Origin: Bacteroidetes bacterium 46-16
Lineage (GTDB): Bacteria > Bacteroidota > Bacteroidia > Chitinophagales > Chitinophagaceae
DNA: 64,000 nt
Direction: 5' to 3'
NCBI GenBank assembly: GCA_001897835.1
Contig: MKUN01000022.1
Span: 1 to 64,000 of the forward strand
Shown: piece after piece, positions 7,818 through 15,775 of the stretch
How the letters are laid out: each line of letters opens with the position of its first letter
Position numbering within the stretch: the first letter of the stretch is position 1
Program-made: the position numbers and the translations under genes
Notes under the pieces: model-generated
Databases searched by the model: none
Told to the model about the DNA's origin: nothing
What the model saw: the letters and a program-made list of their open reading frames with translations, nothing else

Positions 7818-9080
7818 TTATTTTACGATCTTGAAGATCACATTGCCTTCAGCAGTGTTCACATGCAGCATATACATGCCTTTGCTTAACGAGGCAGCGG
7901 GTATGATCACCGGTTCATTTTCATTGAAATGATGTGTATATACTATCATGCCGTTCATTGCGGTCAGCACTACATTCTTTGCACCGGTTATATTGCTTAC
8001 ATTGATCCTGTCGCTTGCAGGGTTAGGGAAGGCTATAGCATCTTTCAGTGCAGCAGGCACATTGCCTACCGATGTAGCGGTGATATAATGACCTTCAAAT
8101 TCATGCTGGTGCTCCTGGAATTCTATATTGTTCAATGATTGATGTGTTGCATCAAGTGTTACCAGTAATGGAGGATTTTGTTTGCCGCCAACATCGCCAA
8201 ACAGCTTGTAATTACCATAAGGCAGGTTGCTGAAGCTGAAATGGCCGCTTACATCCGAATACGTGTATGCTATTGCCTGGTCATTGATGTCGGTCAGTAT
8301 CAGTATCTTATTCGGCAGCGGGTCACCTACTGCGGTTGACTTATTCGCACCCTGTGCTACATTACCGCCTATGAAGGCCGGGCCGCCCGGGTTAACACCT
8401 GCTATAAGCTGTATATTAACACCATTGGCCGGCAAAGGATTGGGCAGGTTTGAAGCACCAGACCATATTAACGACGATGTGTAGTATGTTGGCAGGTAAT
8501 TGCTGTAATTAGCGTTAGCAGGCAGTAAAGCCGCTTTTACCATGAACTGGGGCGCCCAGAAGTTAGGGTTGTTGAGCGTGTAATGTCCTAAAGTATCAGT
8601 ATATGTGCTGTCAATAGCTGTAAGCGTAGTATCATTGGTCATTGAATCTACAGTCATCTCTATCAGGTATACAACTGCATTATATTCACCCAGCGACGGG
8701 TTGCTAGCAGTTATCGTACCTGTTATATTAGCCGGTGGTGGTGGCGGTGTAGCGCAAATGTTGAAGTCATTTATGATATTATTGCCCATGTAGGTAACCG
8801 TATCATCTACCACTGCGTTATTGCAGTCATACAAGTATATGTGAAAGAGGGTGCCATTTCCAGGAGTATTCACAAAATTAATGGTATAATCCCCATTGGC
8901 ATCAGTATTGGCCTGGCCCCAGTATATCTGCTGGTTAGGTATGGAGTCAGTGTAAGCGTAAACGGTCTTGTTGTTAATAGGTTGCTGGTTGAGGTCTGTT
9001 ACATTGCCACTTACAGTCACCTGCGCAAAGGCAGTGCTGCAAAGGAGTGATAAAACAGCTAATAAGGAGATTTTTCGCAT
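7818..9080 (-). CDS. T9SS type A sorting domain protein with repeated regulatory-like domains
   Basis: This is a secreted protein of 420 residues with signal peptide MRKISLLAVLSLLCSTAFA. Several beta-sandwich repeats of carboxypeptidase-regulatory/CNA-B kind follow (VSGNVTDLNQQPINNKTVYAY, NITGTITASNPSLGEYNAVVY region, and GHFSFSNLPYGNYKLFG). The last 75 residues form a T9SS type A sorting domain (AFPNPASDRINVSN ... LSKGMYMLHV). It is probably secreted by the T9SS and attached to the cell surface. The mature function is unknown; the repeats suggest an adhesin or scaffold. It lies downstream of the sigma/anti-sigma pair on the same strand with an 80-nt gap, so it might be a target of that sigma factor. 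Confidence 0.85.
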   Translation of the reverse strand: MRKISLLAVLSLLCSTAFAQVTVSGNVTDLNQQPINNKTVYAYTDSIPNQQIYWGQANTDANGDYTINFVNTPGNGTLFHIYLYDCNNAVVDDTVTYMGNNIINDFNICATPPPPPANITGTITASNPSLGEYNAVVYLIEMTVDSMTNDTTLTAIDSTYTDTLGHYTLNNPNFWAPQFMVKAALLPANANYSNYLPTYYTSSLIWSGASNLPNPLPANGVNIQLIAGVNPGGPAFIGGNVAQGANKSTAVGDPLPNKILILTDINDQAIAYTYSDVSGHFSFSNLPYGNYKLFGDVGGKQNPPLLVTLDATHQSLNNIEFQEHQHEFEGHYITATSVGNVPAALKDAIAFPNPASDRINVSNITGAKNVVLTAMNGMIVYTHHFNENEPVIIPAASLSKGMYMLHVNTAEGNVIFKIVK

Positions 9081-9160
9081 AATAAAAATTGAAATTTTTT
9101 TATAATTATAGTCCTGGAAAATGGTTACGCTATATAGTGACGGGATATTATCCCGATACG

Positions 9161-11425
9161 TTAGTGCTTTCTATGTTTTTTATCGTTTTTATTACTGTTA
9201 AATAACCGGTATCCTGCACTAAGCCGTACATAAGGCTGTGTGTATATGCCCCGCACGTCCTTGTTCGGTACATAATTCATATTCGACAGGTTTTGCTGTA
9301 CCGACACGTCTATCAGGAATTTGTCGTGTATCGTATAACTGGCACCCAGCATATAGCCTGCCCTTACCTTCATCGAACTGGCATCCTGGTAATCGGCATT
9401 GCTGTATTTTATATATGCTATACCGGGATAATGGAACACACTGCTTGCCTCAGGTATATCCGGTGCCGGTGTATTGGCATTAAAACTATCGCTGTATATA
9501 TAACTACCGGTTTTAGAATTTACCTGCCTGTCTTCCTTTATTCGTATAACTGTATTACTATAGTTAATAAGCATCCCCCCATATACCGACAGGTTTTTGG
9601 CCGGCTTATATTTCAGTAGCAGGGGTAGCTCTATCTCAGCATACGATTTGGTTTCTATATGGTGCCCTATCGAAATGGAATCATGTGTTTCTGAGTAAGC
9701 GTACATACGTACCCGTAAAGAATCAGCAGTATAAATAGTATCAGATATTGTGGTGTAATACGGATCACTCGTCACGTTATAATAGGTTTCTGTACTTCCC
9801 AGGTTACTTGTATGTGCGTTCCGGGCTATTTTAATAGCAGGCTGCAGGGATATCCCGAATTTGCCAATATTGTATTGTACATAAGGCGCAATAACATACT
9901 TGTTTGCAGCGAAACGGTTGAAACCAATTTCATAGCCCAGCATGATCCCCTCTTCAACACTGGTCCGGTATATTTTCTTTTTAGGTTTATCCTGTGTTGT
10001 AAGATTATTTAAAAAATCCGTTGTTGAGAGCGGCTTTTGTTTTACTGTATTCCCACTGTTGCCAGCTTGCGCATTCAGCACTACCTTATTGTTTGCTACA
10101 GGCGGTACAGAACTGCCACTTACCTGGCTTCTTGCTGCATTTGGCAGAGGGCTATTATTGCCGGTACTAGTCGCAGCTATGTTTTGTGCTGCTGCACCTG
10201 TGGTATTATTTTTTGTTGCTGCATTTATCACCTGTTCCGGCTCTTTATTTCCTATTGCCTGCTGCCTCCTATTATCCGCTTGTTGCGCAGCCAATGCGTT
10301 CACTTCAGCACCGCCCTCTTTAGCCGCACTTATTTCATCCTGCTGTTCTCTACCCATAGCGGCTTTATTTGCATTACCTACCTCTTTGCCACTGCTAACA
10401 ACTGGCTTATTTTCCATCTTCGCTGCTGCATTGTTGCCCTTCTTATTTTTATCGGCTTGTGCTACTGCTTTATCAAGATTCTGTTTAGCATTTCCGGCAT
10501 CGCCTGCAGCTGGTTTTTCCATATTCTTGCTATCGGCAATGGAATTACCCTTCTTTTGGCTCCCAGCTATTGTCGGCGCATTATCCGCATCAGCCACTTT
10601 AGCAGTCTTAGCTGCGTATACATTTTTACCAGTGCCTTCCTCAGCCTTTTTACCTGTAGCCTTATGGCCTGTTGCAGCGACATCATTTCCTTCACTTATG
10701 TTGTCATGTGCCTCACCCGCTACATGTGCAGCATCATTTTGCGATAAATGGTTTCCCGTATTTGCACCTTTATTCGTCCATTGCTCATCGCTATGGTATT
10801 TATAATTGTCCTTCACCGCTTTTGCTGCATAGGCATGCATATTGCCGCCCTTCATACTGCTGGCCAGCGTATTATCATCCTCTTTCTTCTTTGCGCCTGT
10901 GTTTGTTGATGTATATCCTTTGTTCTGTGTACTATTTGTTGAGGTATTCTTATTGTTCAGTGATGCTTCTAAATTGTTATTTGCCTGTTCACCCGGTAGC
11001 GGTGTTGCAGCGGCTTGCCTGTTAGCGCTTTCTACACCTGCACCATCATTATGGTCGCTATTACTGCCTGCCTGCTCTATGGCTGCAGTATGGGCAGTAT
11101 TTGCACTATAGTTACCGGCTACAGCATTGCCGGCAGCTATACCTGTATTATTTCCGCTTCCGTTCATCGCCACCCGTTCCGCATTACTATGCTTCACATC
11201 ACCGGTGTCGGCAAACTTCCTGTATCCCAGGAATACGAGTACGCTCAGTACGCATAATACCACGCCGTATCGCAACCATTTATAGTACGATACCACGCTG
11301 GCGGGAGTAGCTGTGCTGTCCAGCTTTTGCTCCAGCGATTTCCAAACGAAAGGTGGCGGCGCCTCACTGTGCGCTTCCATCCGCTCGCGGAAAAAGTCAT
11401 CAATATGTTTTTTCTGTTCAGGCAT
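9161..11425 (-). CDS. Dual-membrane anti-sigma-like protein with outer-membrane beta-barrel (Dma-type)
   Basis: This 754-residue protein reads in four parts. The first is a short soluble N-terminus (1-48, HIDDFFRERMEAH ... WKSLEQKL). Next come one hydrophobic helix (about 50-68) and a tract of about 415 residues rich in A, N, K, G, T and Q without aromatic patches. Last is a C-terminal beta-barrel of about 250 residues with alternating aromatic strands (YVIAPYVQYNIGKFGISLQP, SVYGGMLINYSN, YVRLSAGYRLF). Proteins of this layout encoded next to ECF sigma factors were described in Bacteroides thetaiotaomicron as dual membrane-spanning anti-sigma factors. The ECF gene ends 4 nt before this ATG. 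An in-frame GTG at 11428 is an alternative start. The anti-sigma role is inferred from layout and context. Confidence 0.75.
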   Translation of the reverse strand: MPEQKKHIDDFFRERMEAHSEAPPPFVWKSLEQKLDSTATPASVVSYYKWLRYGVVLCVLSVLVFLGYRKFADTGDVKHSNAERVAMNGSGNNTGIAAGNAVAGNYSANTAHTAAIEQAGSNSDHNDGAGVESANRQAAATPLPGEQANNNLEASLNNKNTSTNSTQNKGYTSTNTGAKKKEDDNTLASSMKGGNMHAYAAKAVKDNYKYHSDEQWTNKGANTGNHLSQNDAAHVAGEAHDNISEGNDVAATGHKATGKKAEEGTGKNVYAAKTAKVADADNAPTIAGSQKKGNSIADSKNMEKPAAGDAGNAKQNLDKAVAQADKNKKGNNAAAKMENKPVVSSGKEVGNANKAAMGREQQDEISAAKEGGAEVNALAAQQADNRRQQAIGNKEPEQVINAATKNNTTGAAAQNIAATSTGNNSPLPNAARSQVSGSSVPPVANNKVVLNAQAGNSGNTVKQKPLSTTDFLNNLTTQDKPKKKIYRTSVEEGIMLGYEIGFNRFAANKYVIAPYVQYNIGKFGISLQPAIKIARNAHTSNLGSTETYYNVTSDPYYTTISDTIYTADSLRVRMYAYSETHDSISIGHHIETKSYAEIELPLLLKYKPAKNLSVYGGMLINYSNTVIRIKEDRQVNSKTGSYIYSDSFNANTPAPDIPEASSVFHYPGIAYIKYSNADYQDASSMKVRAGYMLGASYTIHDKFLIDVSVQQNLSNMNYVPNKDVRGIYTQPYVRLSAGYRLFNSNKNDKKHRKH

Positions 11426-11429
11426 CACT

Positions 11430-12020
11430 TTACTTCATTAAAGAGTTTATTTTTTCCTTCAGGCTTTTCCTGGCCATATTCAGGTACCACCTGCTGTTGT
11501 TTTCAGTTATGTTTAATAATGTTCCAATGTCCTTATGCGGCAGGCTTTCAAATACGTGCAGGTTGAAAACCGCCTTTTGCATCTCCGGCAAGCCGTGTAT
11601 CAGGTCCAATAGCTCCTTATAGGCCATTCCCTGCACTGCACTGCTGTCTATATATGCATTATAATCCTGCAATTCATTATGCACCACCTGCTTATCCTTC
11701 ACATACTTCCTGATATGGTCCGTGATCGTGTTAATGGCGATACGCCTCATCCAGCCCTCTATCGCACCCTCAAATGAATATTGCTCCAGCTTGGTGAATA
11801 CCTTCAAAAAAACGTCGTTCAATATCTCTCCCGCTGCCTGCTCGTTATATTCATAACGCTTTATTATAGTATATATGAGCGGCGAATAACGATCGTAGAA
11901 CCTTCTCTGCGCCAGGCGGTTCTGGGCAATACAGTCCCTCACAAGGGTGGTTAGGTCTGCCACCTCCCCCGTTTCCCGGTAAGTATTCCCTGAAATGTTA
12001 TACTGCTCCGCCAAGTGCAC
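11430..12020 (-). CDS. ECF-type RNA polymerase sigma factor
   Basis: This is a sigma-70 family factor of the extracytoplasmic-function class (196 residues). Region 2 is visible as RRFYDRYSPLIYTIIKRYEYNEQAAGEILNDVF (residues about 39-71) with the following GWMRRIAINTITDHIRK. Region 4 is GLPEMQKAVFNLHVFESLPHKDIGTLLNITENNSRWYLNMARKSLKE in outline. The first 25 residues are poorly conserved, so the true start could be internal. It is followed after 4 nt by the Dma-type membrane protein, the expected arrangement for a sigma factor held by its cognate anti-sigma. The activating signal and the regulon are unknown. Confidence 0.92.
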   Translation of the reverse strand: MHLAEQYNISGNTYRETGEVADLTTLVRDCIAQNRLAQRRFYDRYSPLIYTIIKRYEYNEQAAGEILNDVFLKVFTKLEQYSFEGAIEGWMRRIAINTITDHIRKYVKDKQVVHNELQDYNAYIDSSAVQGMAYKELLDLIHGLPEMQKAVFNLHVFESLPHKDIGTLLNITENNSRWYLNMARKSLKEKINSLMK

Positions 12021-12159
12021 TTGTAGATTTTTTATGCCATATAGTATGGTTCGGTCCTTATACAGTAAGACGAAACATACACGCTCAGTGTTAGATTATA
12101 CTATAAATATATTAATATACAATGTAAAGGTACCACAAAACAATACTCATTCCTCATAC

Positions 12160-12167
12160 TATATTTG
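12160..12167 (+). promoter_or_regulatory. Possible -7 promoter element for the membrane protein gene at 12211
   Basis: TATATTTG fits TAnnTTTG and lies 43 nt before the ATG at 12211. No clear TTTG is present 19-22 nt upstream, so support comes from only one box. Confidence 0.35.
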
Positions 12168-12210
12168 CAATAATGCCTTCATACTTTAATACTGAAACAG
12201 TGCTTTGCAT

Positions 12211-13875
12211 ATGACTCGCAACCTTAAGCTGAACAACCTGGGTATTTTTATCCTGCTTTGGGTCCTCCTTTTTACCCTTTACCTTCCCGCTGCCCGCGCA
12301 GGTTTTGTTACTGATTTTACCGGCTGGCTCTACGAAATAAAAAACGATGATTTTTTAACATATGTCAACCGTTCTAATTTTCATGTAAAAAGCCTGTACC
12401 AATTCACCCAGTGTACAACTTATTTCTTTTACTTGATCTTTAAAGCTAATCCATGGTTGTGGCATTTGTTATTCATTACTTTGCAGGCATTAAACGGTTT
12501 TTTGCTTTGGCTGTTTTGCTCACGCCTGTTTCTTTCCTCAGGAGTAAATAATGAATCGGGTATTGCTTTAGCCGGGGTAGCACTGTTTTGCATATGCCCG
12601 GCTATTTCAGAAGTAGTAGTATGGGAGCCCTCATATCACTATCTGCAAGGTCTGCTAATGATGCTCGCTATTCTTATTTGCCTGCAAAACTACCTGCATG
12701 TGCAGAAACGATCTTATATCATTATTGCTCTATTTATATATACACTATCGCTCTTCTCACTCGAATACTTTTACCTTACTCCCTTACTTTCCCTGGCATT
12801 AATTGGCTTTTACAAATATGCATTACAGTACCAGCGCATCGTATATAAAAAAGCAATGCTTTATTTTACCCTGCCGTTATTTTTGCTGTTTACCGCCCGG
12901 CTGGTACTCTTCAAACTTTTATACCATGACTGGGTATCGCGTATCGGCTCAGCAACATTGTTCCAGTCTTTACATGATTACATTATAAAGCCACCGAAAT
13001 ACATTTTTCACCTTGTATTTCTTGGGCGGTTTTTTTCTCATGAGTATCGTCAAAAAGTATATGCATTTTGCGAATCAACACTAGGCTTAGGCATTTTCTA
13101 TACACTATTTGCAGTACTTATAGGTTACATACTGCTACGTTTCCGGAAATTCAACAATAAAGCTAAGCTCCTCAGCCTGGTGTTTTTATTCGTTATCCTC
13201 GCAACAGCTCTTGTCTTACCCATGTGGTTCCCCGATCTGCAACTCGTTGCTTTCGACCGGTATATGTACATGCTCAGTGCTTTCCTGTTTATGCTTATTG
13301 CCCTGTTAATAAGCTATATACCGCGCATGTCGCTTGCACTTGTGGTGTTTGCCTTTATTGCGCTTATCAACCTGCGTTATACCATCCGGGTCAACAGGTA
13401 CTGGATGAAAGCCCAGCGTATCGACGAAAAACTGCTCGACACCTTCCCCGGTAGCAACGACAAGATAACCATACTGCTCGACCAGCCCGAAAATATGCAC
13501 GGCATACCTATGATACAGGCTACACATGGCAATGAATTTAAACTGATGTATAACCTGCTTAAGCCCGATAGCATACAGGGACTCGTATTCGATGGCTTGT
13601 CATTCAACATGGAAACTCCGGAAGACGGGGCACATGTGACTGTATTGAATGATAGTATGGCGCGAATTACACTCAACCAATGGGGCACATGGTGGTGGTT
13701 CGATGGCTTTGGGGCTACCGATCGCGAGAATGAGTATTATAAGATACACGTACCCGATGCTCACTTTTATGACATCACTTTAAGAAAACCACCTGCTCAA
13801 TACCGGTTACTATATCAAACTGCCGGTAACTGGAAAGAGGTGGACTGGAACAGGAAAAACGAGGACCAGTACTAA
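12211..13875 (+). CDS. Multi-pass membrane protein of unknown function, glycosyltransferase-like
   Basis: This protein of 554 residues has about ten hydrophobic helices in the first 400 residues and a soluble C-terminal part of about 160 residues (from VNRYWMKAQRIDEKLLDTFPG). The helix pattern and early acidic loop (TDFTGWLYEIKNDDF) recall GT-C type dolichyl-phosphate-sugar mannosyltransferases and related polymer-export proteins. No diagnostic motif was recognised, so no function is assigned. TTG at 12205 is an in-frame alternative, but ATG at 12211 is preferred. Its stop overlaps the stop of the convergent reductase gene by 4 nt. It diverges from the ECF sigma gene and could share that control region. 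Confidence 0.6.
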   Translation: MTRNLKLNNLGIFILLWVLLFTLYLPAARAGFVTDFTGWLYEIKNDDFLTYVNRSNFHVKSLYQFTQCTTYFFYLIFKANPWLWHLLFITLQALNGFLLWLFCSRLFLSSGVNNESGIALAGVALFCICPAISEVVVWEPSYHYLQGLLMMLAILICLQNYLHVQKRSYIIIALFIYTLSLFSLEYFYLTPLLSLALIGFYKYALQYQRIVYKKAMLYFTLPLFLLFTARLVLFKLLYHDWVSRIGSATLFQSLHDYIIKPPKYIFHLVFLGRFFSHEYRQKVYAFCESTLGLGIFYTLFAVLIGYILLRFRKFNNKAKLLSLVFLFVILATALVLPMWFPDLQLVAFDRYMYMLSAFLFMLIALLISYIPRMSLALVVFAFIALINLRYTIRVNRYWMKAQRIDEKLLDTFPGSNDKITILLDQPENMHGIPMIQATHGNEFKLMYNLLKPDSIQGLVFDGLSFNMETPEDGAHVTVLNDSMARITLNQWGTWWWFDGFGATDRENEYYKIHVPDAHFYDITLRKPPAQYRLLYQTAGNWKEVDWNRKNEDQY

Positions 13876-14927
13876 AGCTCAAGCGCTGCATCACCACCCA
13901 CCGGGTACCCCACGCAGGTAAGCACCAGGCCTTTTTCTATGTCCTTGTCTGTCAGCACCTCGTTTGCCGACATCCATATGCTGCCATTTATACAGCGCGC
14001 GGCACAGCTGCCGCATTGCCCCAGTTCGCAACTGTATGGTATCTGTATCCCCATTTTTTTCGCAGCCTGTAAGATCGTTTCGGGATACTGGCAGTTAAGT
14101 TCATATTCATCCTCCCCTATGCTGATACGAACATGGTGAGGCTCTTTGTCTGGCGGCATTGCCTTTCTTACAGGTATATGCACATCAAAATTCTCCTTCT
14201 TTATTTGCCCGGCTTTTATGCCATATTCTTCCAGCGCCAATATCACCATGCGCATATAATCAAAGGGTCCGCAGGTATAGAACAGCATTTTGTCCTTCTC
14301 CGTAAGCGCATACTCATCTACCAGTTGGGGCAGCAATGCTTTATTCAGCCTGGCCCGCGCAAGTGTGAATGCGCTGCTGTATAAGAACTCAATACGCAAC
14401 CTGCCGGGATATGCCACCTGTAGTTCCACCAGTTTTTCATAAAATACCACATCCTCTTTTTTCTTGTTGCTGTAAAGGAGCACAATGTTTTTACTGCTAT
14501 GCTGCAACAACGATTTTATAATCGCGAATACGGGCACGATACCAATGCCCGCTGCCATAAAGAACACTTGCTCATATGCTGCCAGGTCACCGGGCAATAC
14601 GAACAAACCCGCAGCCCCGGTTGTATAAAGTACATCCCCGGCCTTTGCATCGTCCACCAGGTAGCGGGTAAAGACGCCATTATCTATTCTTTTTACGGTG
14701 ACCGCCAAAGGCTCACCCCGTTCCGGATTGCTGGAGATAGAGAAAGATCTCCGCTCTTCTTTATGATGGTTTTGAAATGCAAATGTGAGGAACTGTCCCG
14801 CTTTATATACTATGCCCCCCTTATCCTGCGGTTCCAGTATAAATGTTTTTACACCGCGCACTTCCTCTATGACCGAAGTGATCGTTACTGCTTTGTATAT
14901 ATTATTGGCGGGTGCTGCAAGTGGCAT
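13872..14927 (-). CDS. Ferredoxin-NADP reductase-like protein with C-terminal 2Fe-2S domain (PaaE/HmpX type)
   Basis: A flavin reductase domain comes first: FAD-binding RSFSISSNP at 60-68 and the NAD(P) domain with AAGIGIVPVFAIIK at 125-138 and FYTCGPFDYM at 216-225. A plant-type 2Fe-2S ferredoxin domain follows, with Cys300, Cys305, Cys308 and Cys338 (CELGQCGSC ... TC). Such proteins pass electrons from NAD(P)H to an oxygenase, as in PaaE of phenylacetyl-CoA epoxidase or ketosteroid hydroxylases. No oxygenase partner is near, so the acceptor is unknown. It is cytoplasmic and lies 35 nt downstream of the ParA gene on the same strand. Confidence 0.88.
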   Translation of the reverse strand: MPLAAPANNIYKAVTITSVIEEVRGVKTFILEPQDKGGIVYKAGQFLTFAFQNHHKEERRSFSISSNPERGEPLAVTVKRIDNGVFTRYLVDDAKAGDVLYTTGAAGLFVLPGDLAAYEQVFFMAAGIGIVPVFAIIKSLLQHSSKNIVLLYSNKKKEDVVFYEKLVELQVAYPGRLRIEFLYSSAFTLARARLNKALLPQLVDEYALTEKDKMLFYTCGPFDYMRMVILALEEYGIKAGQIKKENFDVHIPVRKAMPPDKEPHHVRISIGEDEYELNCQYPETILQAAKKMGIQIPYSCELGQCGSCAARCINGSIWMSANEVLTDKDIEKGLVLTCVGYPVGGDAALEL

Positions 14928-14962
14928 ACCGCAAAATAAAGCTAAACAGTGTAAACCCCCTA

Positions 14963-15703
14963 TTATTCAAGTACCCCTTCCTTTATCTCGTTCCACAGCG
15001 CACGGTAGCAGGTGGCAGCATAGCCCGATGCAGCAAATGTTTCTACCGGGGCCTGGTAGATACCCATCTTCTCTATATCCGACAGGTTGGGTATGTAATA
15101 TTCAAAGAAGCGCTTGTCTTTATAGAGCTGGCGCATCACTTCATTATGCATATTCTTCCTGATGTCCACCATCGTGAAGAAGCACATCAGCTTATCCAGC
15201 TCGGCTTTGTCCTGGAAATAGGTCTTTACAAGCTCATAGGTGCGCACCGATAAAGTAGTTGGTATCACGGGCATCAGTACCGCATCCGAAGCGAAGAATA
15301 TATTATCGGCAAGCAGGGAAAATCCCGGGGGGCAGTCAATGAAAACAAAGTCATATTCATCATTCAGCCCCCGCAGCACATTCCTGATCTGCTTTTTCGA
15401 AGCGTTATGGTCGTCGAGTATCAGCTCCATCTTCCTAACCGAATGGTCGGCAGGTATGATATCAAGCCTTTCATACTCCGTATTGCATATAGCTTCCTGT
15501 AAGGGGTGCGCATGTTCTATTATTTTCTTGATACTTACTTTTGATCTTGGCTCAGCTTTATAATAAAAGCCCGCCGCGCCCTGCGGGTCAAGGTCCCATA
15601 TCAGGACCTTAAAACCGTCTTTTGCGGCCATATAGGCAAAGTTGACGCAGGAAGCCGTTTTCCCTACGCCACCTTTCAGGTTATATAACGAAGCTATGAA
15701 CAT
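14963..15703 (-). CDS. ParA/MinD-family ATPase
   Basis: This is a deviant Walker A ATPase of 246 residues with KGGVGKT at 10-16, IWDLDPQGA at 35-43 and the Walker B-like FVFIDCPPGFSLL. The N-terminus begins directly with the P-loop strand, without the HTH extension of plasmid ParA proteins. No parB gene or obvious parS palindrome is adjacent, so it is an orphan ParA. It could position chromosome, pole or secretion components, but nothing in the sequence says which. The following gene on the same strand is the reductase. Confidence 0.88.
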   Translation of the reverse strand: MFIASLYNLKGGVGKTASCVNFAYMAAKDGFKVLIWDLDPQGAAGFYYKAEPRSKVSIKKIIEHAHPLQEAICNTEYERLDIIPADHSVRKMELILDDHNASKKQIRNVLRGLNDEYDFVFIDCPPGFSLLADNIFFASDAVLMPVIPTTLSVRTYELVKTYFQDKAELDKLMCFFTMVDIRKNMHNEVMRQLYKDKRFFEYYIPNLSDIEKMGIYQAPVETFAASGYAATCYRALWNEIKEGVLE

Positions 15704-15775
15704 AAACCATTTGTATTGAATGCTTACCTGTTAACAGGGTAATAAAGCTAATGATTTAGCGCTTTTTTTGCAATC

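Noticed and set aside
9136-9155. CGGGATATTATCCCG hairpin after the trans-envelope gene
   Set aside because: The stem is only 6-7 bp and there is no U tract on the minus strand, so a terminator call is not supported.
9942-10805. Long plus-strand frame rich in Ala, Leu and Cys
   Set aside because: It is the reverse of the low-complexity linker of the trans-envelope protein; similar overlapping frames arise in the same stretch.
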